Shown here: piece by piece, positions 15,869 through 26,700 of the stretch
Layout: the number at the start of each line of letters is the position of its first letter
Position numbering within the stretch: the stretch's first letter is position 1
Notes under the pieces: model-generated
Databases searched by the model: none
Told to the model about the DNA's origin: nothing
Seen by the model: the letters and a program-made list of their open reading frames with translations, nothing else
Made by a program: the position numbers and the translations under genes
NCBI GenBank assembly: GCA_043804925.1
Contig: JAZDIP010000082.1
Location: 1 to 38,502, forward strand
Length of the DNA stretch: 38,502 nt
Reading direction: 5' to 3'
DNA from: ChocPot-Mid sp043804925
Lineage (GTDB): Bacteria > Bacteroidota > Ignavibacteria > Kapaibacteriales > UBA2268

Positions 15869-17290
15869 TTATTCGGAGATTCGAATTTCCAAAACTGCAA
15901 TTGATTCTACATGAGATGTGTGAGGAAACATATCAACGGGTTTTAGTGATTTTACATCATATTTCTCGGAGAGAACAGCACAATCTCTTGCCTGTGTTGC
16001 CGGATTACAGCTTACATAAACTATTCTTGGAGTTTCAACTTCCAAAAGATGATTCAACAAATTTGCATGAATGCCTGCTCTTGGAGGGTCAATTATAATT
16101 ACATCAGGTTTTTCTAATGTATGTAATAAATCCGGAATTTTCTTGTCGTGCAAATCAGCACAAATGAAATCAGCATTGTCAATACCATTTTGTTTTGCAT
16201 TATTTTTTGCATCTGCTATTGAAGATTCAAAGATTTCGATACCTGTGATTTGTTTGCATTTTCTTGAAGCAGGAAGTGTTATTGAACCTGTTCCGCAGTA
16301 TAAATCCCAAACTGTATTTTCATGTTGAATACCTGCTCCGGAAATAATTTCAGCTATAAAATTATTTAGCTGTTTTGAATTTGTTTGGAAGAATGAATAA
16401 GGAGATATTTGAAAATCAATTCCTAAAATATTCTCAATTATAAAATTATTTCCTTTAAGAATCAGAGGTTTTTCGGAAGCGACAGGAGAACGTGTGTCAT
16501 TTATTGAACGTCCGATAACAGAAAGCCGATTGTTGTTTTTTACAAATTCGTCATCATACCATTTTATAAAATTACTATCATTTTCTGTTTCAATTTTATT
16601 TGTTATTAAAATAACCATGATTTCATTATTCGCATCTGAAGTTCGGATAATTAAATTCCTCAAGAATCCTTTGTGTGAGCGGCTGTCGTATGCAGTAACC
16701 TCATGTTCAATTGCTTTATTTCTGATTATTTTGAGAACTTCATTTCCAAAACTATTTTGAATTTGACATTCTTTTACATCAAGCACTTTGTCGAATCTGC
16801 CGGGTATGTGGAGACCAAGAGCAAATTCTCTGTTTTGTATTTCTTGTTCTGATTCGATTTCTTCAGTAGTCAGCCATCTGGAATTACCAAAAGAAAATTC
16901 CATTTTGTTTCTGTAATTATAGACTTTCGGAGAAGCCAAAGTTTCTTCAATTGATTCAAAAGGAATTTTAGCAATTCTTGTAAAAGCATCTTCCACCTGT
17001 TGTTTTTTCCATTTAAGCTGTTCGCTATAATTGAAGTGCTGCCATGAACAACCGCCGCATACACCAAAATAATCACATTTTGGCTCTGCTCTTAAGGGCG
17101 AAGGATTTAGTAAGTCTGAAAGAACACATTCGACATGGTTTTTTCTTTTCCGTCGTACCTGGGCTATTACTTTATCACCGGGAACTGCTCCTTTTACAAA
17201 ATATACCAAACCTTCTTTTCGTGCAATTGAAATACCTTGTGAGCCAATTGCTTCAACATCCAATTCTATTAATTCATTTCGTTTTTTCAT
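15869..17290 (-). CDS. rlmD: 23S rRNA (uracil-C5)-methyltransferase, RlmD/RumA type
   Basis: This 473-residue RNA m5U methyltransferase has an N-terminal TRAM domain (residues about 5-58). The 4Fe-4S site has ligands Cys72, Cys78, Cys81 (CDYFGVCGGC) and Cys175. The SAM-binding motif DLYCGTG is at 329-335, with DPPRAG at 401-406. The nucleophilic Cys428 lies in VSCNPAT. The motif SPYSFFQTN is characteristic of the RumA/TrmA group. RlmD is the best-known iron-sulfur member, but RlmCD-type dual specificity cannot be excluded. The gene converges on the dehydrogenase E1 gene with 36 bases between stops. Confidence 0.93.
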   Translation of the reverse strand: MKKRNELIELDVEAIGSQGISIARKEGLVYFVKGAVPGDKVIAQVRRKRKNHVECVLSDLLNPSPLRAEPKCDYFGVCGGCSWQHFNYSEQLKWKKQQVEDAFTRIAKIPFESIEETLASPKVYNYRNKMEFSFGNSRWLTTEEIESEQEIQNREFALGLHIPGRFDKVLDVKECQIQNSFGNEVLKIIRNKAIEHEVTAYDSRSHKGFLRNLIIRTSDANNEIMVILITNKIETENDSNFIKWYDDEFVKNNNRLSVIGRSINDTRSPVASEKPLILKGNNFIIENILGIDFQISPYSFFQTNSKQLNNFIAEIISGAGIQHENTVWDLYCGTGSITLPASRKCKQITGIEIFESSIADAKNNAKQNGIDNADFICADLHDKKIPDLLHTLEKPDVIIIDPPRAGIHANLLNHLLEVETPRIVYVSCNPATQARDCAVLSEKYDVKSLKPVDMFPHTSHVESIAVLEIRISE

Positions 17291-17444
17291 ATTTTATTTT
17301 TAATCAATACGTATAATTTTTTCTCAAAATATAAATAATAAAGATTGAGAAAGATGTTCAACTTCTGCTGAGATGTATGAATCGAGATTTTATTTGTTGT
17401 TACAAACATTCATTTCTTTAAGGGTTCGTTTTTTTATTGCTAAC

Positions 17445-18731
17445 TCAGCTCAACAAATTATGAATATATAACTCTTCTATACCGATTTCATTTTCAAGGA
17501 AAGTTTTAATTTCCCCTCTTTCGTGGGCTTTGACAATCTTAGAAAAACCTTCGTTATCACGTGATACAAAGCTGATGTTCTCGATACCGGCATACTTGAC
17601 GATTTCAGGATTGTGAGTGCTCAAAATTATTTGTTTTGATGCAGATGCATCTTTCATCATATCAATTACTTTGGATATCAAGTATGGATGTATCCTCCTT
17701 TCCGGTTCTTCAAATATTACTATTGGTTTTTCCTCAAAATACATTGCAATTATAATCGCAAGGAGAAATACAGTACCATCGGAAAGTAAAAATCCGGGAA
17801 TTAATTTATCGCTTGAATATTTCTCCTTAATTACAATCTGAAGGTATTTGTCCATCAAACTCTCGACATCTAATGTTTCGACAAAGGGTAAAAGGTAAGT
17901 AAGCAGGTTAATAAATTTCCTTTTCTGCCCATCGTCAACCAAAATTCTTTTAAGAACCAAAGCAAGATTTTCGCCGTTTTCTTCGAGACGTGCTTTACCA
18001 GCTACGGAGGTAGCTGTTTTTGGTTGTTTTGGGTTGAAATCGTAAATACAGATTTTAGCAAAATCTCTTTTTAGTGTTTCCACATGAGGCATAAAATAAA
18101 GCGGTGTTTCGAGTAATAAGCTTTTTTTAAGTTCACTGCTGCGGAGCAGTCTTTTTTCGATAGTAAAGTCTTTGAATCCTATGAAAAGTAATTCCTTCAG
18201 TTCGAGTTGAGTTAAAGGATGGTTTGCTTTTTTCAAAAAGCTGAATGTGAATTTATCACTTTTCTTGGCAATGGTGAATTTGCTGGTAAAAAGCAATTCT
18301 TTCTTAGCGTTTCCATATTTGAAAAGTTCATAGGTTTGTGTTAGCTTGTCGCTTTTTATTTTGTATTCGCTGTCACTGTTGTATACTTCAAGCACAAAGC
18401 GGTATTCAAATTCTGTGATTCTGAATTCGTAATCAGTGCGTTTTTTTGTTTTAGTGAATCTGAAGGGTTTATCGGGAACAAAAATTATTGAAAATGTAAT
18501 ATCGTTTTCGTGCAAGAGTGAATTCAGATTTTTTATATAACCGATTCCACCTTGCATTGAAATAGCATTATCCAAGCCTTCACTAACGATATCCCTGAAA
18601 AATTTTATTCCCTGAATACAATTTGACTTGCCTGCGGCATTTGGACCTATCAGCACATTGAATTGCTCAAAGTTTATTTTAAGTTTTTTATAACTCTTGA
18701 AATTCTTTATTTCTACTTTTTTTATTTTCAT
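17445..18731 (-). CDS. AAA family ATPase (RecF/OLD-like, ABC-type head)
   Basis: This 428-residue SMC/RecF-like ATPase of the AAA_15/AAA_21 group starts MKIKKVEIKNFKSY with Walker A GPNAAGKS at 29-36. An LSDGT signature is at 316-320, Walker B IVIFEEPE at 337-344 and a switch histidine in STHNPE at 371-376. No TOPRIM nuclease domain follows, so it is not a full OLD nuclease, and no toxin- or defence-type partner is adjacent. Members act in DNA maintenance or phage defence, but the role here is unknown. It lies between rlmD and the Mut7-C gene on the same strand with gaps of 80-150 bases. Confidence 0.88.
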   Translation of the reverse strand: MKIKKVEIKNFKSYKKLKINFEQFNVLIGPNAAGKSNCIQGIKFFRDIVSEGLDNAISMQGGIGYIKNLNSLLHENDITFSIIFVPDKPFRFTKTKKRTDYEFRITEFEYRFVLEVYNSDSEYKIKSDKLTQTYELFKYGNAKKELLFTSKFTIAKKSDKFTFSFLKKANHPLTQLELKELLFIGFKDFTIEKRLLRSSELKKSLLLETPLYFMPHVETLKRDFAKICIYDFNPKQPKTATSVAGKARLEENGENLALVLKRILVDDGQKRKFINLLTYLLPFVETLDVESLMDKYLQIVIKEKYSSDKLIPGFLLSDGTVFLLAIIIAMYFEEKPIVIFEEPERRIHPYLISKVIDMMKDASASKQIILSTHNPEIVKYAGIENISFVSRDNEGFSKIVKAHERGEIKTFLENEIGIEELYIHNLLS

Positions 18732-18812
18732 ATCAATTCCCTTAGTTAATTCAAATACAAATTAACAATTATCGGTTAAATTTCAATTTAAAAATTCCAA
18801 TCAATTTAAATC

Positions 18813-19589
18813 TTAAAGAACATATTTTTTTATCATATTTTCCATTTTTTTCCAATGACTTCCTTTCCAATATATTTTTTCACATTTGCAGCAGATAAAA
18901 AAATCAGTGTAAAATTGAATTGTTTTGGGTTCGAGCTTTTTTATGATTGATTCTTTATTTACCGGAACTATTTCACCGTTGCAAATCATACATCTGGAAA
19001 AAGGTTTCAAACTGTTCTTCAGGTTAAATTGTTCAATTATTTCTTCTATTTGCTTTAGTGGGTCTGTATTTCTAAGCCAATACCCCTGTATAACTTTGTT
19101 GTTTTTCAGCAAGCCGGCATCCCTGGTTAGCAGTATTCTTTTTTCGTTAATGGAATATTCAATTAAATCCAAATCTGTGCAATTATTCTTATATGCCGAA
19201 TCAAATCCAAATAATCTGAGGTATTTTGTTAGTTTCCCAAGATGAACATCGAGAATAAATTTTATTTCTTGAGCCAGAGCCGGTTGTAGTGCAATCAAAT
19301 CGTTAACATCAATTGAATTGAATTTAGGATAAACGGATATATAGTCATCTGCTTGAACAATATAGTTAAAATTAACGGAGTTACCATTGACAAGGATATG
19401 ATAAACCTCGCAATGCGGTACACCCAAAGATTCAATCAAATCTTTAATAGAACGGCGGCTTACTGTCAGCTGTAAAAACTGACAGAGTTGTGGTTTTAAT
19501 GACATACCTTCTCCTTTTTCCTTTCTCCCTTTTCCTAAAGAAATAAAGTCATTCAACTGTCCGTAAAATCGTATGTATATAGAATTCAT
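18813..19589 (-). CDS. Mut7-C RNase domain protein with ubiquitin-like N-terminus
   Basis: The protein is 258 residues from the ATG at 19589 (GGAA a few bases upstream); a TTG 12 bases earlier is a less likely start. The N-terminal ThiS/ubiquitin-like domain (IYIRFYGQLNDF, ending VYHILVNG...YISVYPKF) is followed by the Mut7-C domain, a PIN-fold predicted RNase (KFILDVHLGKLTKYLRLFGFD...ILLTRD). A C-terminal zinc ribbon has CMIC near the middle of the domain and CCKC later. The ubiquitin-like part has an extra segment (GKGRKEKGEG and the following dozen residues) where homologues are tight. Its DNA (19463-19540) is purine-biased repeat plus a CTGTCAG/CTGACAG inverted repeat, like nearby spacer sequence. 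Confidence 0.88.
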   Translation of the reverse strand: MNSIYIRFYGQLNDFISLGKGRKEKGEGMSLKPQLCQFLQLTVSRRSIKDLIESLGVPHCEVYHILVNGNSVNFNYIVQADDYISVYPKFNSIDVNDLIALQPALAQEIKFILDVHLGKLTKYLRLFGFDSAYKNNCTDLDLIEYSINEKRILLTRDAGLLKNNKVIQGYWLRNTDPLKQIEEIIEQFNLKNSLKPFSRCMICNGEIVPVNKESIIKKLEPKTIQFYTDFFICCKCEKIYWKGSHWKKMENMIKKYVL

Positions 19590-19666
19590 AAATAATTCCA
19601 ATGTTTTTATAATTACTAATATAGTAATTTAGTATTTAAATTTATTGGTATTTTTAAAATTATATA

Positions 19667-20563
19667 ATGGATAAGAACAGAATTCAGGCGATTGGGTTGT
19701 TAATTGCTCTTTCGATAATTTGGGGGACTTCCTTTATTTTAATTAAAAAAGGTTTAGTCGGTTACAGCCCTGACCAAGTTGGAGCTTTGAGAATTGTAAT
19801 TGCGGCATTGGTCTTTGTCCCGTATATGATTAAGAATTTTAAAAGAGTAAATTTTTCTTTATATAAGTATATTTTGGCATTTGCTTTATTAGAACTTGGC
19901 ATCCCTCCATTTTTATATTCTTATGCCCAGATGCATGTTAACAGCGGCACAGCCGGAATTTTAAACTCGCTGGTTCCTTTGTTTACATTGCTTACGGGAT
20001 TTATTATTTTCAAAGTATCTTCAAATCTCTATAAAATGCTCGGGGTTATTGTTGGTCTCGTTGGAGCCGTAATGCTTGTATTCTTTAAAACCGGAGATTT
20101 TCAATCGTTCGATTTTGCAAATTCATGGGGACTATTAATTGTACTGGCTACATTGTTCTACGGTCTTGGTAGCAACATACTCAAGGAGTATTTGCAGGGT
20201 TTATCTGATATGGATATAACATCAATAGCTTTTATCGGAATGGGAATTCCTGCATTTATATACTTATTGACTACTGATTTTTTCTTTATAACATTTACCG
20301 ACGCAAGTGTACTCCCCTCACTCGGAGCAATAGCAATACTATCTATATTCGGTTCTGCACTTGCAATTCTTCTTTTTTCCAAACTTGTCAGGAAATCGAA
20401 TGCCCTGTTTGCTTCCTTTACTACATATCTGATTCCATTTGTCGCAATGATGTGGGGACTACTCGATGGAGAAGGACTAAGTTTAATACAAGTGCTCAGT
20501 CTGCTTCTAATTCTTTCAGGAATTTACATTGCAAATATAGGTATGAACAAGAAATTAAAATAA
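19667..20563 (+). CDS. EamA/DMT-family membrane transporter
   Basis: This 298-residue drug/metabolite transporter has about ten hydrophobic segments forming two EamA repeats (residues about 8-140 and 150-290). The first repeat opens with ALSIIWGTSFILIKKGL, the family's WG.(S/N)F motif. The second has the matching helix pattern and ends ILSGIYIANIG. Substrate is unknown; family members export amino acids, nucleosides or metabolites. It is divergently placed from the Mut7-C gene (about 77 bases between starts) and is followed by an 189-base spacer before the TonB-dependent receptor. Confidence 0.92.
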   Translation: MDKNRIQAIGLLIALSIIWGTSFILIKKGLVGYSPDQVGALRIVIAALVFVPYMIKNFKRVNFSLYKYILAFALLELGIPPFLYSYAQMHVNSGTAGILNSLVPLFTLLTGFIIFKVSSNLYKMLGVIVGLVGAVMLVFFKTGDFQSFDFANSWGLLIVLATLFYGLGSNILKEYLQGLSDMDITSIAFIGMGIPAFIYLLTTDFFFITFTDASVLPSLGAIAILSIFGSALAILLFSKLVRKSNALFASFTTYLIPFVAMMWGLLDGEGLSLIQVLSLLLILSGIYIANIGMNKKLK

Positions 20564-20752
20564 AAAAATAATTTTAAATATTTTGCCTCATTAAAAGAGA
20601 TATAATAACAATTTGCACACTTAATAGCTTGTTTCTGCAAAACAAACATATCTTAACAGTAAATTAACCCCCTCTTTATAAAAAATTCACACTATAATCG
20701 AAATTTTGCATTGTTTTAAAGTGTGCTTTACAGAATAATTTGGAGAATTTCG

Positions 20753-23692
20753 ATGTTAACTAAACATATAGGACTGCAAACATCTATCAATATTTGTTCT
20801 GCAGATGATATGAGACTTAAAGGTAGAAGAAAGCATTTTATAGACAAATTCAAAATACTATCAGTCATTTTGATTTTGTTGACCTTAATGATAAATAATT
20901 CTATATCAGCAGAAAACGGAATAATATCCGGAACAGTTGTAGATGCAACAACAGGTGAACCAATGATTGGTGCAAGAATTATGATTAAAGGAACCAATTA
21001 TGGGAATCTTACAAAAGTCAAAGGAGATTTTAGAATTAGTAATATAAACCCGGGTAATTATACAGTTGTTGTATCTTATGTTGGTTACAATACAACTGAA
21101 TTACCTAATATAAGGTTAGAACCCGGACAAATAAAAAATTTAGAAATTGTTATTAAAGAAAATGGAGTATTAAAAGATGAAATCATTGTTACGGCAGATG
21201 CCATTTTGGAAACAGGTGCCGCTTTACTTAAAGAAAGGCAGAAAGCGGGTTCAGTCAGTGATGCAATTAGTGCTGAAGAAATTTCGCGAGGAGGTAGCGG
21301 AGATGCCGCCGATGCTATAAAGAAGGTAACCGGTGCTACAACAGTTGGTGGAAAGCATGTTTATATACGCGGTCTTGGTGACCGATACAGTTCGACACAG
21401 CTAAACGGAGCAAACCTACCAAGCGCAGACCCCGACAAGAAATCAGTACACCTTGATTTATTTCCTGCGGGAATGATTGAAAACATTACGACAATTAAGA
21501 CAGCGACCCCAGACAGACCCGGTGATTTCACAGGTGGTACGGTTAATATCTCCACAAAATCTTTTCCTGAAAGACTGAAAGCAAGCATCAGCATGACAAC
21601 AGCCATGAACACTCAAACAACCGGTAGCAGTATTTTAGGATACACCGGGAGTTCAACTGATTGGTTAGCTATGGATGACGGGAGTCGTAGCATACCTGAC
21701 ATAATTTTAAATAATAAAATCCCGGCCGTAACAGAAGCACGTTCCAAAACCAAGCCCGAATCAATAGAGAAGGCAAAACTTTTGGATAAACAATCAAAGG
21801 CATTCAACCCTACATTTGCGCCGGCAAACAAGATTGCTTCAATTGATCAAAATTTCTCGGCGACCCTAGGTAATCAACATATTTTGTTGGATAACCCTTT
21901 TGGTTATTTTGCGAGTTTCAGTTACGGTCGTAAATTTTCATCATTCAACAATGGTACAATAGCTACCTATTCCCAGCCGGGAAGCGATTCCAGGGAATTA
22001 GAAGCTGAATACAAGGGTAAACTCACTGAATCTACTGATGAAGTTGCATGGGGTGGTATGATGAATATTTCGTATAATCTCGATGAAAATAACCGTACTA
22101 CTTTTAATTATATTTACAACCGAAATAGCGAATCGGAAGCTCAGTTTCAAGATGGTTGGACAAGGTATTACAATTCAGACAGACAGACCAGGGCTTTGAA
22201 TTTTATCGAACGGTCAATATCTTCATACCAGCTTGAAGGTTTGCATAACTTCGCATCTTTTGGAGGAATGAAACTTGATTGGCTGGTTTCATTGAGCAAC
22301 AACAAACAGAACCAACCTGATTACCGAACATTTGATAATGAGTATATTAAAAATGAAGATGGTTCCATAACTTATTTGTTAAACAAAAATGATAATAACG
22401 CTTTGCCATCCAGATATTACAGGGATTTATCGGAAGACCTTACGGGCATTGGGTTTAATATTGAAATACCGATAAAAAATATTTTCGACAATCAATTCAA
22501 ATTTAAAACAGGTTTCTTGTTTGATGATAAATCAAGAACTTTTGAAGAACGCAGATATGTTTACAGACAAGACGGTGATGACCTGATATTTAACGGCGAT
22601 GTTAATGAATTTATGAGTGACAGTACAGGAATCAGGGATTGGAAAAGCTCAGGTAATTTTAATTATTTCGGCAATTACATTGAGGATAGAACTCAAGCAT
22701 CGGGTTCATATAAAGGTACTCAAGAAATATATGCAGGTTATGGCATGATTGATTGGTATGTTTTTGAAAGCTTCAGAATTGTTGGTGGTTTCAGGTATGA
22801 AACAACGGAGTTGCATACAATAAGCAATGATTCCTCCAGACCTGTTGGCAGTATTTCAGAAGAGGATTTACTCCCATCTTTGAACTTAACTTATATTTTA
22901 AGTAAAAACATGAATTTAAGAATGGCTTACGGCAAGACTTTAGCCCGGCCAACTTTTAGGGAGATAGCTCCTTATGATTCATATTTGCCGATTGAGCATA
23001 AGACTTTATTAGGTAATGCGGATTTGAAAAGAACTTTGATAGATAATTATGACATTCGCTGGGAATGGTTTACAAATCCGGGTGAAATAGTATCGGCTGG
23101 AGTCTTTTATAAGGATTTTACAAATCCTATCGAATTGGCAATTGTCAATTATAATAACAATGTTATGCCAAAAAATGTTGACAAAGCTTTTCTTTATGGC
23201 GCTGAAATCGAGTTCAGAAAAAACCTTGATTTTATGGATTTGTTAAAAAACTTTTATTTTGGTATGAACTTGACATTAGTACATTCACAGGTTGACTTGA
23301 GTGAATTGGAGATGAAGACGAGAATTCAGTACGATTCGAATGCTTCGACGACAAGAGAATTGCAGGGACAATCACCTTACGTTGTTAATTTGGATGTTGC
23401 ATATGTTAATGCAGAATGGGGTACAGATGCATCAGTATATTTTAATGTTTTTGGTAAAAGGTTAAGTGAGGTTGGATTTGGTACACCAGATTATTATGAG
23501 TTCCCTAAACCGGAATTGAACTTTGTTATAAGCCAGATTGTATTTGAAAACATTAAACTGAAATTTTCTGCTAAGAATATACTTGACTCAAAGTACTATA
23601 AAGCTTCAACATATAAAGGAGTTGATTATATATCCGAGCAATATATTCTTGGGCGGACTTTTTCATTTAGCGTAGGATATATTTTTGATTAA
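20753..23692 (+). CDS. TonB-dependent outer-membrane receptor with carboxypeptidase-like domain
   Basis: The protein is 979 residues from the ATG at 20753, preceded by TGGAG at a good distance; a GTG-started extension to 20723 has no such site. A long n-region precedes the signal segment (FKILSVILILLTLMINNSISA). Next is a CarboxypepD_reg-like domain (IISGTVVDATTGEPMIGARIMIKG), a possible TonB box (DEIIVTA), a plug domain (about 145-260, with VYIRGLGDRYSSTQLNGA) and a 22-strand-type barrel ending FSFSVGYIFD. No SusD partner follows. The next gene, 59 bases on, is a T9SS-exported surface protein, so the two probably act together in uptake of a substrate that cannot be named. Confidence 0.94.
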   Translation: MLTKHIGLQTSINICSADDMRLKGRRKHFIDKFKILSVILILLTLMINNSISAENGIISGTVVDATTGEPMIGARIMIKGTNYGNLTKVKGDFRISNINPGNYTVVVSYVGYNTTELPNIRLEPGQIKNLEIVIKENGVLKDEIIVTADAILETGAALLKERQKAGSVSDAISAEEISRGGSGDAADAIKKVTGATTVGGKHVYIRGLGDRYSSTQLNGANLPSADPDKKSVHLDLFPAGMIENITTIKTATPDRPGDFTGGTVNISTKSFPERLKASISMTTAMNTQTTGSSILGYTGSSTDWLAMDDGSRSIPDIILNNKIPAVTEARSKTKPESIEKAKLLDKQSKAFNPTFAPANKIASIDQNFSATLGNQHILLDNPFGYFASFSYGRKFSSFNNGTIATYSQPGSDSRELEAEYKGKLTESTDEVAWGGMMNISYNLDENNRTTFNYIYNRNSESEAQFQDGWTRYYNSDRQTRALNFIERSISSYQLEGLHNFASFGGMKLDWLVSLSNNKQNQPDYRTFDNEYIKNEDGSITYLLNKNDNNALPSRYYRDLSEDLTGIGFNIEIPIKNIFDNQFKFKTGFLFDDKSRTFEERRYVYRQDGDDLIFNGDVNEFMSDSTGIRDWKSSGNFNYFGNYIEDRTQASGSYKGTQEIYAGYGMIDWYVFESFRIVGGFRYETTELHTISNDSSRPVGSISEEDLLPSLNLTYILSKNMNLRMAYGKTLARPTFREIAPYDSYLPIEHKTLLGNADLKRTLIDNYDIRWEWFTNPGEIVSAGVFYKDFTNPIELAIVNYNNNVMPKNVDKAFLYGAEIEFRKNLDFMDLLKNFYFGMNLTLVHSQVDLSELEMKTRIQYDSNASTTRELQGQSPYVVNLDVAYVNAEWGTDASVYFNVFGKRLSEVGFGTPDYYEFPKPELNFVISQIVFENIKLKFSAKNILDSKYYKASTYKGVDYISEQYILGRTFSFSVGYIFD

Positions 23693-23751
23693 TAAGTAAA
23701 ATGTAAAATGATAGTAAATGATTTTTTCTAATTTTTGGGAGATTAATTGAT

Positions 23752-26700
23752 ATGAATTTAAAAACACTAATTATTGCAATGGCTTTGATTTTAACTTATG
23801 GTACAATTAAAGCCGAAATTATTACAGTCACCGATTCATGGATAAACACCGGTGAAAAGAAGTATATGACTTCAGAAAATATATATCTTTTAGAAGGGTT
23901 GGTATTTGTTGAAGATGGTGCGGAGTTGCACATTGAATCGGGAACAGTGATTAAAGGAAAGCCCGGGCAGGAGCATAATGCATCAGCTTTGGTAATTGCT
24001 AAAGGTGGTAAGATATTTGCTGAAGGTACACCAACCAAGCCGATTATATTTACAGCTGAAGCTGATGACCCATATGATTTGGCTGATTTACCAATAACGG
24101 AAACCGGTCAATGGGGTGGTGTCATTATTTTAGGTAAAGCCCAGACGAATATTCCGGGTGGAGTTGGACAAATTGAAGGTATTGCCGAAACAGAATCAAG
24201 AGGTCAATTCGGTATGCCTGAAGGCGAACATGATAATGAGGATAACTCAGGTGTTATGAGATATGTTTCCATTCGTCACGGTGGAACTGATATAGGTGAT
24301 GCTAATGAAATTAACGGCTTAACTTTGGGTGCAGTCGGAAGAGGTACAACAATAGACCATATTGAAGTATGGTACAATGCCGATGACGGATTTGAATTCT
24401 TTGGAGGTACTGTAAACACAAGCCATTTGGTAAGTGCTTTCAATAAAGATGATTCTTATGATTACGATATGGGATTTAATGGCAGGGGTCAATTCTGGGT
24501 ATCTATACAAGCAGACAACAGAGGCAACTGTGCTGGCGAACATGACGGTGGCGATAAACCCGAAGATGGTACTCCTTTTGCAATTCCGGTTATATACAAT
24601 GCAACATACATTGGTTCCGGAGTCAGCTCTGCAAACACAAAGAGTATAGGTTTGCACATTAGGGATAATGCAGGTGGAAAATACTTCAATTCAATCTTTA
24701 CTGAATTTACCGGAAAGGGTTTGGAGATTGAAGATTTGACAAGCGGTGAGGATTCAAAAGCAAGATTTGAAGCTGGGGATTTGGTATTGAATAATAATTT
24801 ATGGTGGAACATTGGCAATGCAACGACAACAGTTCAAACAATTGCACCGGATGTAACCGGTTCGAATGCATATTCACAAGATTTTGTCAGGACATATTTA
24901 TCGGATGTTTCAAATAATAACTGGATTGAAAATCCAATGTTAATGGGAATCAGCAGAACACAGGATGGTGGCTTAGACCCAAGACCTGCTTTGAATAGTC
25001 CTGCTTTTACTAAACCGGTTCATTCAATTTTATCAGGGGAAGATTTCTTCGTTAACGCTCCGTATATTGGTGCATTTGGTCCCGGTGATTTATGGTTGGA
25101 CAACTGGACATTCTTGTCAAAGTCCGGAATTTTGAAACCATTGCGTCAAAACGTGGTAAATGTTACCGATAGCTGGATTAATGCAGGCGAAACAAAATAC
25201 ATGACTTCAGATAATATTTATCTCTTGGATAAATTAGTCTTCGTTGAAGATGGAGCAAAATTATATATCGAGCCCGGAACTGTAATTAAAGGAAAACCCG
25301 GACAGGAACACGATGCTTCAGCTTTAGTAATTGCAAAAGGTGGTCAAATATTTGCATTAGGTACACCAACACAGCCGATTATATTTACAGCAGAAGCTGA
25401 TGACCCATATGATTTGAATGACCTCCCAATTACCGAAACAGGTCAATGGGGTGGCGTTATTTTATTAGGTAAAGCACAGACTAATATCCCCGGAGGTATC
25501 GGTCAAATCGAAGGTATTGCCGAAACAGAACCAAGAGGTGGATTCGGTATGCCGGAAGGTGAATTCGATAACCATGATAATTCGGGTATTATGAGATTCG
25601 TTTCGATAAGACATGGTGGTACAGATATTGGTGATGCCAATGAAATCAACGGATTAACTTTCGGTGCTGTTGGTGATGGAACAACGATTGAATTTGTCGA
25701 AGTTTGGTATAATGCTGATGACGGATTTGAATTTTTTGGGGGTACTGTTAATACCAAATTCCTCATAAGTGCTTTCAATAAAGATGATTCTTTTGATTAT
25801 GATATTGGATTTAACGGCAAAGGTCAGAACTGGTTCTCAATTCAGGCACCTAACAGAGGCAACTGTGCCGGCGAACATGACGGTGGTGACAAACCGGAGG
25901 ATGGTAAACCATTTGCTATTCCTTATATTTATAATGCAACTTATATTGGTTCAGGTGTCGCATCGGCAAATACAAAGAGTATTGGTTTGCATATCAGAGA
26001 TAATGCCGGAAGCAAATACTTCAATTCAATTTTTACAGAAACAACAGGCAAAGGCCTTGAAATAGAAGATTTGACTTCGGGAGAAGATTCGAGAAATAGA
26101 TTTGAAGCTATGGATATAGTATTTAACAACAACATTTGGTGGAATATAGGAAGCACCAACACAACAGTTGAGACAATTGCTCCTGATGTTTCAGGCAGTA
26201 CACCATATGCACAGGATTTTGTCAGAACTTATTTGTCAAATGCCGCTACAATGAATAATATCATTGACCCACAACTATATGGTATCAGCAGAGACCAAGA
26301 TATGGGCTTAGACCCTCGTCCAATGCCTTCAAGTCCTGCTTTCACGAGTCAAAAAGCTCCTATATTTAATGCAAAGGGAATTAATAACACATTTTTCCAT
26401 GATGCTCCCTATATTGGTGCTTTTGGTGTTCAAAATTGGCTGGCAGATTGGACATTCTTATCATTTGCAGGTATTGCTTCCAATGTTGGCGGAGGTATCC
26501 CAATGATTAAAACGGCAACAGGTATTCAAGACCCGACAGTTGATGTGGTAGATGCAACTTTAAAGATAAATGCAGGTTTAAGTTGCTATCCAAATCCGGT
26601 AAAATCAATCTCTGAAGTTCAGTTCTTTGTTGAACAACAAGAGAATGTAAAGATTGATGTTTACAATTTATTAGGAGTAAAAGTTCAGAACTTGGTAAAT

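Noticed and set aside
17445..18731. AAA ATPase as part of a two-gene phage-defence system (Gabija or retron-like)
   Set aside because: No helicase, TOPRIM, reverse transcriptase or HNH partner lies next to it; neighbours are housekeeping genes.
20723..20752. GTG-initiated N-terminal extension of the TonB receptor
   Set aside because: The ATG at 20753 has a well-placed TGGAG site and the extension adds nothing to the signal peptide.
24319..24818. Minus-strand open frames within the surface-protein gene
   Set aside because: They repeat at the corresponding place in the second domain copy (25503-26162) and are antisense shadows of the duplicated coding sequence.
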